Of a stretch of DNA of 64,000 nt, positions 23,480 through 34,762 are shown piece after piece. The number at the start of each line of letters is the position of its first letter. Position 1 is the first letter of the stretch. The stretch covers positions 4,526,001-4,590,000 of the forward strand of contig BTPP01000003.1 of the NCBI GenBank assembly GCA_037102815.1, given 5' to 3'. The translations under genes were made by a program, and so were the position numbers. Below the pieces are notes generated by a model. It worked only from the letters and a program-made list of their open reading frames with translations, made no database searches and was not told the DNA's origin. This DNA is from Neurospora intermedia. Lineage: Eukaryota; Ascomycota; Sordariomycetes; Sordariales; Sordariaceae.

Positions 23480-26400
23480 AATTTTAGTAGATATTTTATA
23501 TTAAAGTCCCTTACTAATTCTTTCGAATTCTTTATAAGTTTACTATACAGTTCCTATATATTATTTTTATTTTAGTACCTAGTCTATTTAATTAAATACT
23601 ATATATTTAACGGTCCTTAACTTCTAGTTACAAGATTTTCGACCTCCTATTCCTCTTAATTGTTAATTTTAACTAATAATAGTAGTAGAACTTTGCAATT
23701 GAAAGGATCGGGACCCTATATTAATTTATAAAAATATATTATAAAGATAATAGGATAGGTATATTAAGTACTAAGTAAGTTGAATTTATAAGCTAGTAGG
23801 CCAATTTTCTTAAGAATTTAATAGGGGCCTATTCTTTCTATTAATTACTTTTTCTTCGGATTTCCAAATAAATAATAACCTTTACCCAAACGTAAATAAA
23901 CTTTATTATTTACGTTGAACGTTATTGGAGAATATTTGGAATTATATTGTTCTTTAGTAGCTATTCTAGTCCGATTAATGAATTCTACGGTCTTAAATTA
24001 ATATTCTTAACGTATAATAGTTAAAGACTCTATTGTAATAGCTTCCTAATTATCCGGTATAAGTAGATTGAAGGCCGCCTATAATTTAAAACCGTATACT
24101 AATTTATTTAGTAATAACCCGATAGTAGATTAAATAGTATTATTTAAATTATATTATAATACTATTAATATTAATGTCTAAGGAATAACGTTCGTTATAT
24201 ACTATATATAAATAGTTATTTTAGTAATTTAGTTCGTTCTTTCTAACTATCCGTCCGTTTAAGTATAGTAGGCCGTTGAAAATAGTAGATTAATAGCTAA
24301 TACTTTGAAAATACTCCTCTAAATAGTAGAAATAAATTTAGGATCTCGGTCGTTAATAATAACTACTAGTAAACCCTAATTATAAAGCCGTAAAGTCCGA
24401 AGTAATATTTTAGCTTATTCCCGCGTACTATAAGTAGAATATTTAATTATAAGTAGCACCTTCTTACTAAATTTATAAGTAATAATATATATAGTATTAA
24501 ATTCCGAGAAACCTTCTAGAACCTATATAGTATTAGCCGTTTTAATTATCGGTATATCGGTAACGAAGTTTATAGTAATTATATAAAACGGCCTTAGGAA
24601 CGTCCGAATTGGTAATAGTTCTCTAGGGGTCGGTTGCCTATCCCGTTGATTTTAATGGTAGATTTTATAATATTTAATATATTTGTGTACTATCTAAGTC
24701 TTTCGCTTTATATAGAAGTATGTTAAATTATCTATTATCTAATTAATTCCGAAATAGTATTTCTTATTATATACTAATTCCAGTATTTTTTGTACGTAAA
24801 TCCGAAGAATGTATAGCCGACGTACGTTTTAATAGTTAATATAATAAAATAACCTATCTTCGAATAAATAGGGGTTTGCCGGTAGATTTGGACGCTTTTC
24901 TAATTATTATATATAAATATACCTTAGAGCGTTAGCTTTATTAATTAGCCGGAGAACCCTAATATATTTAAAATCCTCGGAATAAACTTCGATTAATTAT
25001 TAGCGAAATTCCGGTACAATAATCGGCGAGATTTAACGTATATCTAGGATAATTTTAATATATATAAATAAAAAAGCGTTAAGACTATTCTAATAATTAA
25101 TATTCTATACTTCTATAAAATTAAATTAAATATCGGCTAATTCGTTAGAAATATCGTTCTTATTTATAATTTCGGCGGTTGGTAATTTTAATAGCGTATC
25201 CGGTATAATATTTAATAGTCTAAGAATATAGAATATATTTAAATTGAATTGTAACGCCCAATTAGCGGTATTTATAAGCTTTGGGTTAACTTTAACTAGA
25301 TTTATCGTATGTAACGAGGTATGTTTGACGATCCCGGTAGTGGAAGTATAGTTAGTAATAATATTGATCCGATGTTCGTTAAATTGAATTATCTTTCGAA
25401 ATTTCTGTAGGGCCTAAATAATAATTACGATTTCTACTTCTATAGAGTTGTATTTCTTTTCGGCTAGGGATATTAATTTTAATAGGAAATATACTAATTT
25501 AATTATAGTTAGTAGGATTTTACTTATTCTAAAAATGGATTCCCTATCCTATAGGTACTTGAGTTAGAAAATATAAATACTGTAGGCTAAATTATTAACG
25601 TTGGTTTTAATAAAAAGTATATTGTTTTTTATATAGTAGAAAAAATATATTTAATTATATAAGTTTTCCTATATAATACGGAAAATTTCGCATTCTTTGG
25701 GTATCGGTTCGAATTTAACCTTAGAAATATATACTTATTATATTTACTTTATCGAACCTATTTATAAATTATCCGATTCGCGTACTCGTTTTAATAATTC
25801 GGTCTTTTTTCGATTGAGTAGTTCCTCCTTAATAGCGAATTATAGTATATTTTAATATAACTACCTAGTTATATTAAAGTAAATTTTAAGACTATTAAAT
25901 ATATTAGGAAAGGTTAATTTCTAAAAGGCTTTAATATAGTCTTCTATACGTTTACAACCTTTTTTATCGATAATATTACTTAATAATTATATTGAAGGAT
26001 ACTCCGCGAAAGATTTATTAGCGCTAATATAAATACAATATTTATTAAAGAGATTTATAATAATAGTTAAGTAGGTAAAGTATTCTTCCTAAGTATTACT
26101 AAAAATAATAATATTATCAATATAGGTACGTACGAAGGAGCGGTACTCGAAGAATAGCCTATCTATAAATCTTTGTATAAATGCCGGAGAATTTTTAAAG
26201 CCTATTAATATAATATTAGATTATTTAAAATTTTATAGGCTAATAACTACTATACGGTTATAATATTTAATAAAAATAGGCAATTAGTAGAAAAATCCGG
26301 CGGCGTTAAAGATTAAGAAGAACTTTTTACCGACTATAGCGTTAATAATATTTTCTTAGTCGGGTAAGGGGTATATATTAAATATAGTAATACTATTAAG

Positions 26401-29400
26401 CGGGTGAAAATCTACTATAGTACGCCCTTTATCGACTCTATTAATTTTTCTTTAGATAATAAATATTAGGTAAATAATAGGAGTTAATTGTAATATAAAT
26501 AATATTTTGCCCTAAACGTATATTTTATTATATTCCTTATTAAGAAATTTATAGTCCTTAATATTTAAGGGGTAAAGTTTAACGATCCTTCGCTAATTCT
26601 ACTATCCTTCAATTAAATTAATATATATTTTATTTTCTTCTTTTATCGGTACGATCCTTTAATCTCTAAAAATATTAATATATTTATTTAGGAGGCTTTT
26701 AATTTACTTTGAGAATTCGGGATCCGTATTATAAATATTAATACCTACTTCGGAAAGAATAGTTTCGATATTAATAGGTTTAATAATTCTATAGGAAGGT
26801 ACTTTAAAGGTACTTTTTTTAATAGCCTCTTCCTTTTTATCTTTAGTAGCCCTATTAATAAATATAATATATTACTTTTAGGTAAGTCCGGTTTATACTT
26901 TAGGGACGAGAAAAATTATATTCGAAGTGTTAATTAATATAGTAGTTTTACTAATTTTGTATAATAGTTATATAATTATATTTATCCGAATTCCTCTAGG
27001 AATAAATACTAATTCTTCGGATTAGTTTAAATACAATACAATTTTGCGAATCTTATTATTTATAGTAGTATTTAGTAAATAAGGATATTACGTATAAAAA
27101 TTGTAAGTAGGATGTTTACCTAGGCTATACTAATTATTAAATTGGGCGTTGTACTTTACTAGGATAATTCTTAACTACCCTCCTAATAATAAAATATTAA
27201 ATTTAGTAAAAACTTTAGTAATAAAAATATCCTCCCCCCTTTTAATTCTTTTAAAATAGATTTTACTTTGAACTTTTATATTAAAAACCGATTTAAAAGA
27301 ATATAAAGCAGTATTAAAATCTAACTTTGTATTATAATAGCGAAGGAAGTCTATTCCTAATAATATATTTGGGCTTAATTTATTAATAATTAAAGCGGAT
27401 ATTTAGAAGTACCCGTTAACCTTAATATTATTAACTTTTCCTTCTATATAAAAGTCAAATTTAATAATTATATTAATAATAGTCTTTGAATTAACACCCT
27501 TTATAACGCTAGACGGTACTATTTTATATCTTATATTCGGTAAAAACTCTTCGATAAATATTTTACTTACTACCGTTAATGAACAACCCGAGTTAAAATA
27601 TACGGTAACGATAGATATATTGAGATTGGATTTAATATTAATCTATAGATATAATATGATTTTTCGTAAATTTATTTTCTTATTCCTAAGAGTAATATCC
27701 GGAATTACCTTAATAGTTTATCCCTTAGTGAAAGTAAATAGCGTATATTAGTTTTTATATTAAACTTCCAATAAATCGGGCTTCTATCTGTTTATTAATA
27801 TTAGTAAGTTTATTTAAACGTCCGCTTTTTTTAACGTTCTAACCCGGTTAAATAGCTTCCGATTACTCTTTATAAAAGTTATTCGATTATTAAATAAAGG
27901 ATTAGACGACCTATAAGACATTTGGGCCTTCTCTAAATGTTTAAGAATTATTGCCGATTTAGTATTGGATAATAAATTTAATAATAAGGGTCGTATAGGC
28001 CTATCGGAGTCGGTACTTCTAATAAGAATTATATTAAAAATAATTATCGGTTCGTTAATTATTATATGCGAAATAATATAAAATAACGAAATATTAGGAG
28101 ACGAAAGTTTATTAGGGGTTAAATAGCCGGTAAAATAGGTAAAAAGTTTATTATTATATTTAATTTTAGAAATATTTATTATAAACTCTTCTACCTCTTC
28201 TTTAAAGTCCCCGATAAAATAGTAACCTTTATTCTATAGGTAGTAAATTTTATTATTTATATTAGAATCGTCTACGAAGATTATTATAGCGGAGGTGTAA
28301 GTATAACGACCGTCCTATAAAATTTAATAGTACTTAAATCTCTTACTCTAACGACGCTAGTGGCCGTTATTATTGTCCGATCGGCTTATATTATACTTAT
28401 TAAATTTATTATTAAAGTTCCTAAATCCTTTATTAAAATAAGATTTCCCGCTTAATTTGTTATTAAACCTATTATTATAGGATAAAAAGTTTTTTCGGAA
28501 AGGTTTACTACTATTATAATTTCTTTAGAAGTTAGTATAAATATTAGAATTATTATTTTTATTATTAGAGTTATTAGTAATATAGTAAATTAACTATTTA
28601 TTCTTTAAAAACTTTAGGAATAAATAGCGTATTAGGATAGCCTTCTATTTAACCTTACTAATATAATTATTAAAATTAATATTCTATTCTAGAATAATAT
28701 ATACGGTTTATATTATAGGGTATAAATTATTCTATAAGCGAATATATAGTTGGAAGTCCGAAGAATCTCTCTAAAGGCGTACGTATTTAAATAATTAAAT
28801 TAAATAGTTGCAAAGCGCCTACATATTAATTTTATATAGTTCTACAATAAACTTATTTATATTTAACTATTTTTATACTTTATACAGTTTAGTACCGAAT
28901 ATAATATTAAATATATTGAGAGTTTTATTGAAATTACTACGAAGGTTATTATATTCCTCCTTAAAGAGGGTAAAATTCTACTAGCGTAGTATAGTACTAT
29001 AGAATAGTTAGTTAAAGTTATTAGCGAGAATTTAGCGTTTTTTTAGGTAATTCTTTAAATATCCTTTAAACGTATTATCGAATCTGTAAAAGGTAATATA
29101 AATATTGACTTTACTATTTTAGTATATACCCTTCTTTATTTTATTAGGTTCTATATTAGGGAAGTATATTCTAATATTTAAAATTTTAAAAGGTTCTTCC
29201 TTAATTAATTAACGATTACTTATATTAGCCTTAGAAATAGAATTAGTAAGAGTTTAATTCCGATCTTCTAACTCTTTAATATAATTATATAAATCTTTAA
29301 ATATTTCGCGAAGCGCCGAATTATCTATTATTGTACTATTACTATTAATTTTAATCGACGGGATAGAGGTATTAGAACTAACGTTAAAGCGTATAGCCTA

Positions 29401-29660
29401 TAAATTACTAGTAAGATAAATATTCTAATAGAAGGTTGAATATATAGAAGGAATAGGAGCCTTTAAAATAGTTAAAGGAAGGTAACTATTATTATTTGGA
29501 ACTACGGGCGATAGTCCTTACTATTCCGCTTACTTTTCGTTTATTGGAGCCTAATCTATTAATTCTTTAAAGTTTATCCGTAGAATTTGACTGGAAATGT
29601 TATAACCGATAGTAGGAATTAATATATATTTATAAAAGTAAATAGGAAATTAATTAATAT
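23480..29660 (-). pseudogene. Decayed Gag-Pol of a Ty3/Gypsy chromovirus
   Basis: Minus-strand remnants, in order. Gag-like region about 29650-28300, with an Asn-rich end and a Cys-poor knuckle-like stretch. Aspartic protease about 27620-27300: active site read as YFNSGCSLTVVS, Asp changed to Asn, with LGIDFLRYYN downstream. RT: GFKNSPAFIQRF and the YxDD box read as YIDN, about 26110-26220. RNase H end: FYILRLLNIIPD, about 25220. Integrase: TINFVTDIP with the first Asp changed to Asn (about 24570), INDRDPKF with the second Asp (about 24345), YYT*TDG*LERTN with the Glu (about 24250). Chromodomain about 23645-23500: EVENLVTRS*GP, YLIK*, ELVRDF. The chromodomain in this family targets integration to heterochromatin. 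Stops are TAA/TAG. Boundaries are approximate. Confidence 0.88.
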
Positions 29661-31090
29661 TTTCGAATAAGGGTTACTAATTAATATAATTAATACGAAG
29701 ATTTTTTATCTAACTAGCTAGATTAATAGTATTATATAGGTCCTTAGCGCCTATTATAGCTGTTTCGCTAATAGGACCGATAAGACCGTTAGAGTACTAA
29801 TTATAATAAATAGTAGGATTTTTATAAAGTTAAAAGGTATTACGCTTAATAGTAGCGGGCGTTAGGAAACTAAAACTAAGCTTTATATTATTTTAAATTA
29901 AATATATAGTATTATAAATTAGTTAGGTAAAGTAAAGTAAATGATTTAGAAATCTACCTCCGGTTTTTACGTTACGTTAGGCAAAGTATACGGTATTTTA
30001 ATTTAGATTAATAAGGTATATAGGAAAGTAGTTAGTAAGAACCGTTCCCGAATATTATTTTACCTACTCCTACTACTACTTCTATACTAAACGTAGAAGA
30101 ATTTTAATTTATACGAAATTTCCGAAATATCTAGTAATAGGATTAGTAACTAATTATTAAATAATATTGGTAGCGATTTTAATAACCGAACTTATTCGTA
30201 AAACTATCAACTCTATAAACGAAAAAGGTCGTTGAATCGGGCCTAACTAAACGTATTACTCAATAGGCGTAGGCGGTAAAGAAGGCGGTATAGGAATTTA
30301 CGTTAGGTCGATAAGAATTAGTATATTAACTATCCTAACGGTATCCAAAAAATTTATTAGAAAGGAGTAAACACTTATATTACTAATACTAGGGGGAATA
30401 AGTACTTAAATAGTAATATTAATAATAGTATTACTCGCCTTAATTCGGGCTATAAACTATTTCCAATTCTTCTTTCGCAATTATAATAATACTCCTTCTT
30501 TAACTATAAAGGGCCAAATTTAGTATATTAGAATAGGATAGTTAGCGACCAATTAGTAATATTTATATAGGACCTATTAAATTTCGTAGTCTACTACATC
30601 TAGATTAACGATCCATCCCCTATTATAAATATTATTATTAATATTAATAGTTTAATTAGGTTTAATTTCGATATAATCGGTTTCTCTATTTAAATATAGC
30701 TATATTACTTTAATAAATAGTTCGGCGGTTAAAAGTTAAAATCTTTCCTTATAGTAAAGTTGCAGCTCGTAAATAGTAAATTTAATAATCTAACGTATTT
30801 TGCGTATTAAACTTTCCTCCTAAAGGTTAAAGGCTGCTTAGGGATTTGCCTAATCGGTCTTTAATATTATTCAATCTAGCCTTTAGATTTAAATAAGTAG
30901 TAATAAAATAATAAAGAAAGGGGACTCCGAAGAATAAAAATGTAAATACTTAATTTGAAAGGGTAAAGTTGAATAATAGTTGAAAAATTTAATAAATTAT
31001 TGTTAAATCCTAATGTATCTCCCCCTTCGACGAAAGGAAGAGACGTAAAGAATAATAAGGTCGGTTTAAAATTAAACTGTAGACACTACT

Positions 31091-31429
31091 TATTATACGA
31101 AGATATACTTTATAAATAATAATAATAGAGAATAATAAAGTAAGTAATTAGTTACTAAATAGAATAATAGTATATAACGATTAACAATAGTCTTATTAAA
31201 GGAAATTAAAGACAAAACCTATCGCGAGCCTCAACCTAAGACCTCGTATACGACTTCACTAAATATAAATAAGATAAATATAAGGTTAGTATAATATGAA
31301 TTAATAATCCGTCAACCTTGATAGAGGTTGACGGGACGAATACTCTTATATAACAGACTATACACTCTAACGAGCAGCTGCCATAATAAGACAGAGCATC
31401 TAGGTATCCACCAAGAATGCCCCATAACA
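31091..31429 (-). repeat. 5' LTR (right) of the chromovirus
   Basis: 339 bases; starts TATTATACGAAG where the left copy has TGTTACGCGAAG, and ends CCCATAACA. Followed by TTAGC (31430-31434). It should hold the promoter for minus-strand transcription. It contains a 10-bp perfect inverted repeat (31309-31334). Confidence 0.92.
31309..31334. repeat. Perfect 10-bp inverted repeat with 6-base loop inside the LTR
   Basis: CCGTCAACCT, six bases, then AGGTTGACGG. The matching site in the left LTR (about 20403-20428) is the same palindrome weakened by C-to-T and G-to-A changes. In the transcript it would fold as a hairpin near the LTR middle. Confidence 0.7.
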
Positions 31430-31434
31430 TTAGC

Positions 31435-31774
31435 GGGCTACTGGACAGACTATTGACTATCGTACCAGCTGCTTATAATCGATATCGATATACTACGGAT
31501 TACTACCTTAAAATCCATAGCAGAGCCTTAATATTAAAAAAGGATTACGACCCCTCTCTTTTTATATAGCGGTGCAATCCACAGTAGTGGTCCACAATAG
31601 TGGCTTGAATTATCCTAGTAACCTTTAAGGTACTCCAGTAGATTATACTTTGTTGGGATTAGTCGGTCTTGGTTGGTTCCACACACCAAAATTTAGGTAC
31701 GAGCCCCAAATCCCTGCAACTGGCACTCCACACAGAAGTCACTCATCTGGCAAAAAGGTTACGTTTTAGAGGTT
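31435..31774. other. Right remainder of the DNA transposon
   Basis: The part of the outer element between the retroelement and the right terminal repeat. It keeps many CpA/TpG sites and is visibly less mutated than the left side. It has two AGGTTACG octamers next to the terminus and no coding frame. Confidence 0.6.
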
Positions 31775-31799
31775 ACGGTCACGCGAGCCGATCAGGCCC
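31775..31799 (-). repeat. Right terminal inverted repeat of the DNA transposon
   Basis: Reverse complement of 15652-15676 over 25 bases without mismatch. It is followed by CCA at 31800-31802. It ends the AT-rich block; normal composition resumes just outside. Confidence 0.9.
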
Positions 31800-31802
31800 C
31801 CA

Positions 31803-33283
31803 TAGCCAGAGTAGCGCTCGCTTGACGTACCCCTTGACAACAGGATATGTAGTGTACCCTACACTATGCAGGGGGAGGAAAGGCCATCGAAAGGGAAAGG
31901 AACAAGAACCAAGGGATCAATGCCCCTGAAACAATGGAGCATGGCATGGACACTACATACATAGCACTAAAAATGTACATAGTACCATGTCGTGTACGTA
32001 CTACCAGGGCACCCACCACCCACCAACCAGGACGGGAGTGGCGTTGCCGACTTGCGGGGACAGCCTCGCGCCGACCTGCCAAACGAGCCAACCGCATCGC
32101 CCACCGATGACAGCCTACCGCAGCGGCCGTTGATCAGCAAATCGGGGTCCGGTGGTGCTGGGGTGCCACTATTCCCATCTTGGGAAGCAGATTGAAGCTC
32201 CGAAAACCTGAAACGGCGCTTCCGAGAGCTTAACGCAGACAAGCTCGGGGTCGTCGTCCTTCATTCGCTGCCGCACATGGTCTCCCCAAAGTCGTGCCCC
32301 CTTTGGCGCCGCCCGAAATGATGTTTTTTGTTGTTGTTTTTGTTCTCTTTCGATCCAAGATCGGCTTTCAGATGGTCAGATTAAGAGATTTGTTTCGATG
32401 ATCTTTGGGTCTTGTTGGGTTGAGGCCTCCGACTTGAAGAAGCACACGTTTGCTCTGCTTCCTCTTCGGTTGGATGCTACATACTCTCATTCATCCAGAC
32501 AGACCGTTCTCGTCACACAAGGGCAATATCGGACACCCCGAATCATCTTGTCGCGAGTCTCGGCATGACAGGGGCCTCGCCTTCTGGCCATCTGTGGACT
32601 GAAATTGTGCACACTTGGCAGATGGAAGAATGATTTCCGATGGGGTAAGGACTAGGTATAAACACGACCGGTGAGTACGCTCGGTCGTATGGTCTGAAAG
32701 GATGGAGTTGTCTGGTGATGCTCTTGTCATTGCGGTTGGGGTTGAATCAATGTCGTCAACTCGGCAACCCTTGAGCCCGCAAATTATTTTCGGGTTGTTG
32801 TTCGGCACTTGTCGCAGTCAATGTGGGGTTCATGCTAGGAAAGAAGACCACTGTTACCACTGTACGCTTCCTACAGAAAATGCTTCCTCTGAGTGCGCTT
32901 TGATGCAGGTACAAGCTCTATTTCTTGTCAGCACTAACAGCAGCATGCATTCACCAACAACGCCACTGCCTCTGCAAAATCCCAGGCAGCCCAGCTGACG
33001 CACATCTTCTCTGCGTTATGCTTTTTGGATTTGATGCTGCTTACCAAAGGAACTGAAGGATACTACTAGTATCCGGCCCTTCTGCATGTTTCCCTGGGAC
33101 ACTTGACTGGTTTTACATCGCAAACTCGGAATATCACTTGGAAATCACCCAACCCACCCCGCCATTCCACCCCCAGCGCAAACTGAGACAAGAACTCAAC
33201 AACGTGAACTCACCATCACCCTTACATATCCCATCATTCAGAGCAAGGCTCACACAACCTTTTCCCCTTCACAGTCCTCCAAA
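31803..33283. other. Intergenic region, upstream of the Wss1-like gene
   Basis: About 1.5 kb of normal composition between the transposon edge and the Wss1-like start. Only short frames on both strands (for example 32242-31967 and 32702-32998), without recognisable domains. The last about 150 bases are CA/CT-rich, as in fungal 5' leaders. Confidence 0.5.
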
Positions 33284-34762
33284 ATGTCCGAAATAGACCC
33301 CTTAGTCCTCGCCTACTCCCACCTCCACCACCTACCCCAGCCCTCCTCCGCCCTCCACCTCCTCAAAAAGATCGCTTCCCTCGTGAAACCGCTGATGCGC
33401 GCCCGCGGCTGGCGCGTCCGCGAGCTGGGCGAGTTCTACCCGGAGCAAGACAACCTCCTGGGATTGAACATCAACCGCGGCGCCAAGATCCTTCTCCGTC
33501 TTCGCTACCCCTCCGACAAGTCCCTGTTCCTGCCCATCGAGCAAGTCGCAGACACGATGCTGCACGAGCTAGCACATATCGTTCACGGCCCGCACGACGC
33601 CAAGTTTCATGCGCTGTGGAATCAGCTGAGGGATGAACATGAGGGGTTGGCGATGAAGGGCTATACAGGGGAGGGGTTCTTATCAGAGGGACGACGGCTA
33701 GGGGGTGGTTCTTCTAACAGAGGACAGGTTCCGATGCATGAAGCGAGACGGTTGGCGAGGGAGCAGGCCGAGAAGAGAAAGGTGCAAACAACACTCAGTG
33801 CCGGGTCGGGACAGAGGCTGGGAGGCGCAAGGCCGAGGCCGGGTGAGGATATAAGGAGGGTGATTGTTGATGCGGTGGAGAGGAGGAACAAGACTTTAAA
33901 GGGCTGTGGAGTGAAGGATACGGGCGACGAAGGGCTGGCTGAGCAGGAAATTCGCAGGATTGAGGAGCAGGCGACTAGGAATGGCTTTCGCTCCAAGGCC
34001 GAAGAGGATGAGGCGAACGAGGCGGCGATTGCGCAGGCGTTGTGGGAGCTGGTGCAGGAGGATGAGAAGAAGAAGTTTGGAAGTGGTTATGTGGAGCCGA
34101 GTAGGGAGTTTCCGGCAGGGAGTCAGGGGGGTTTCTTGCAGAATGAAGAGAAGGGCGGCGGGGGGTTGGCAACGTCGTCTTCGTCTGCAAAACCACCGCC
34201 GATCCCTTACCATACTAAACCAACAACTAGGCCTACTGTCTCTTCTTCTTCTTCTTCTCCTCCACCATCCCTCCCAGCAGAACCATCCCACGAATCCTCG
34301 ACAGGCTGGGTCTGCAACATCTGCACCCTCCACAACCCCGACACATTCCTCTGTTGCGACGCCTGCGGTACCGAACGCCCACCTCAAGTTTCCACCACCA
34401 CTGCCCCCGATCCCAGAAAGAAGACCACAGGCATCAAATCCAGTTCTAGTTCCAGATCCGCTGGAAAGCGTCCAAGCAGCTCGGTGGTCGACCTGACCAA
34501 ATCCCCGCCCTCCATTCGTACACGGCCGTCATCAAGCTCCCATGGGTCTAGGTCACATTCAAACTCCCGAACGGTATCAGGATCAGGACCAAGCAAAGAC
34601 AAAGACAAAGCAAAATCCATCCTCCAAGCTCAAGCCGAAGCTGAAGCCGCTCGCCGTAAATTGCTCCACGAGACGTGGCAGTGCTCGTTTTGCGGACAGA
34701 GGATGGAGAAGCAGTGGTGGACTTGCTCTACGTGCGGGAAGATGAAGGATAGTTCCAGATGA
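33284..34762 (+). CDS. wss1: Wss1-type WLM-domain metalloprotease (DNA-protein-crosslink repair)
   Basis: Single exon, 492 residues, start in a good fungal context (CAAAATGTCC). The WLM domain spans about residues 10-160 and carries the zinc site HELAHIVHGPHD (His 94, Glu 95, His 98, His 104). A region rich in Ser, Gly and charge follows. Two RanBP2-type zinc fingers come next: CNICTLHNPDTFLCCDAC (about 345-365) and CSFCGQRMEKQWWTCSTC (about 467-485). VVDLT (about 405) looks like a SUMO-interacting motif. Wss1 in yeast proteolyses proteins covalently trapped on DNA, with SUMO and Cdc48. All of these elements support the same role here, in the nucleus. The second zinc finger at the extreme C-terminus is a distinctive feature of this copy. 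Confidence 0.95.
   Translation: MSEIDPLVLAYSHLHHLPQPSSALHLLKKIASLVKPLMRARGWRVRELGEFYPEQDNLLGLNINRGAKILLRLRYPSDKSLFLPIEQVADTMLHELAHIVHGPHDAKFHALWNQLRDEHEGLAMKGYTGEGFLSEGRRLGGGSSNRGQVPMHEARRLAREQAEKRKVQTTLSAGSGQRLGGARPRPGEDIRRVIVDAVERRNKTLKGCGVKDTGDEGLAEQEIRRIEEQATRNGFRSKAEEDEANEAAIAQALWELVQEDEKKKFGSGYVEPSREFPAGSQGGFLQNEEKGGGGLATSSSSAKPPPIPYHTKPTTRPTVSSSSSSPPPSLPAEPSHESSTGWVCNICTLHNPDTFLCCDACGTERPPQVSTTTAPDPRKKTTGIKSSSSSRSAGKRPSSSVVDLTKSPPSIRTRPSSSSHGSRSHSNSRTVSGSGPSKDKDKAKSILQAQAEAEAARRKLLHETWQCSFCGQRMEKQWWTCSTCGKMKDSSR

Larger units (their letters stand above)
20185..31429 (-). mobile_element. Ty3/Gypsy chromovirus LTR retrotransposon, RIP-mutated, nested in the DNA transposon
   Basis: Two 339-base direct repeats (20185-20523 and 31091-31429) bound an 11,245-base element. 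The exact pentamer TTAGC lies on both outer sides (20180-20184 and 31430-31434), which is the target duplication. Transcription is on the minus strand, so the right LTR is the 5' LTR. Gag, protease, RT, RNase H, integrase and chromodomain appear in that order, which is the Ty3/Gypsy chromovirus order. A polypurine tract precedes the 3' LTR. Every domain is interrupted by TAA/TAG, so the copy is dead. An additional decayed frame of about 740 codons follows the chromodomain. I could not identify a convincing primer-binding site beside the 5' LTR. Confidence 0.92.
15652..31799. mobile_element. PIF/Harbinger-like DNA transposon, RIP-mutated, split by a nested retrotransposon
   Basis: The ends are a 25-bp perfect terminal inverted repeat starting GGGCCTGATCGG (15652-15676 and 31775-31799). 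The flanking trinucleotide CCA is duplicated (15649-15651 and 31800-31802). Three-base target duplications and GG-starting ends fit the PIF/Harbinger superfamily, as do two genes: a DDE transposase on + (about 16.4-17.4 kb) and a Myb/SANT-like ORF on - (about 18.8-19.7 kb). Removing the nested 11.2 kb retroelement and one TTAGC leaves an element of about 4.9 kb. Most of it is extremely AT-rich, with frames broken by TAA/TAG, as RIP produces. It is certainly inactive. Confidence 0.85.
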
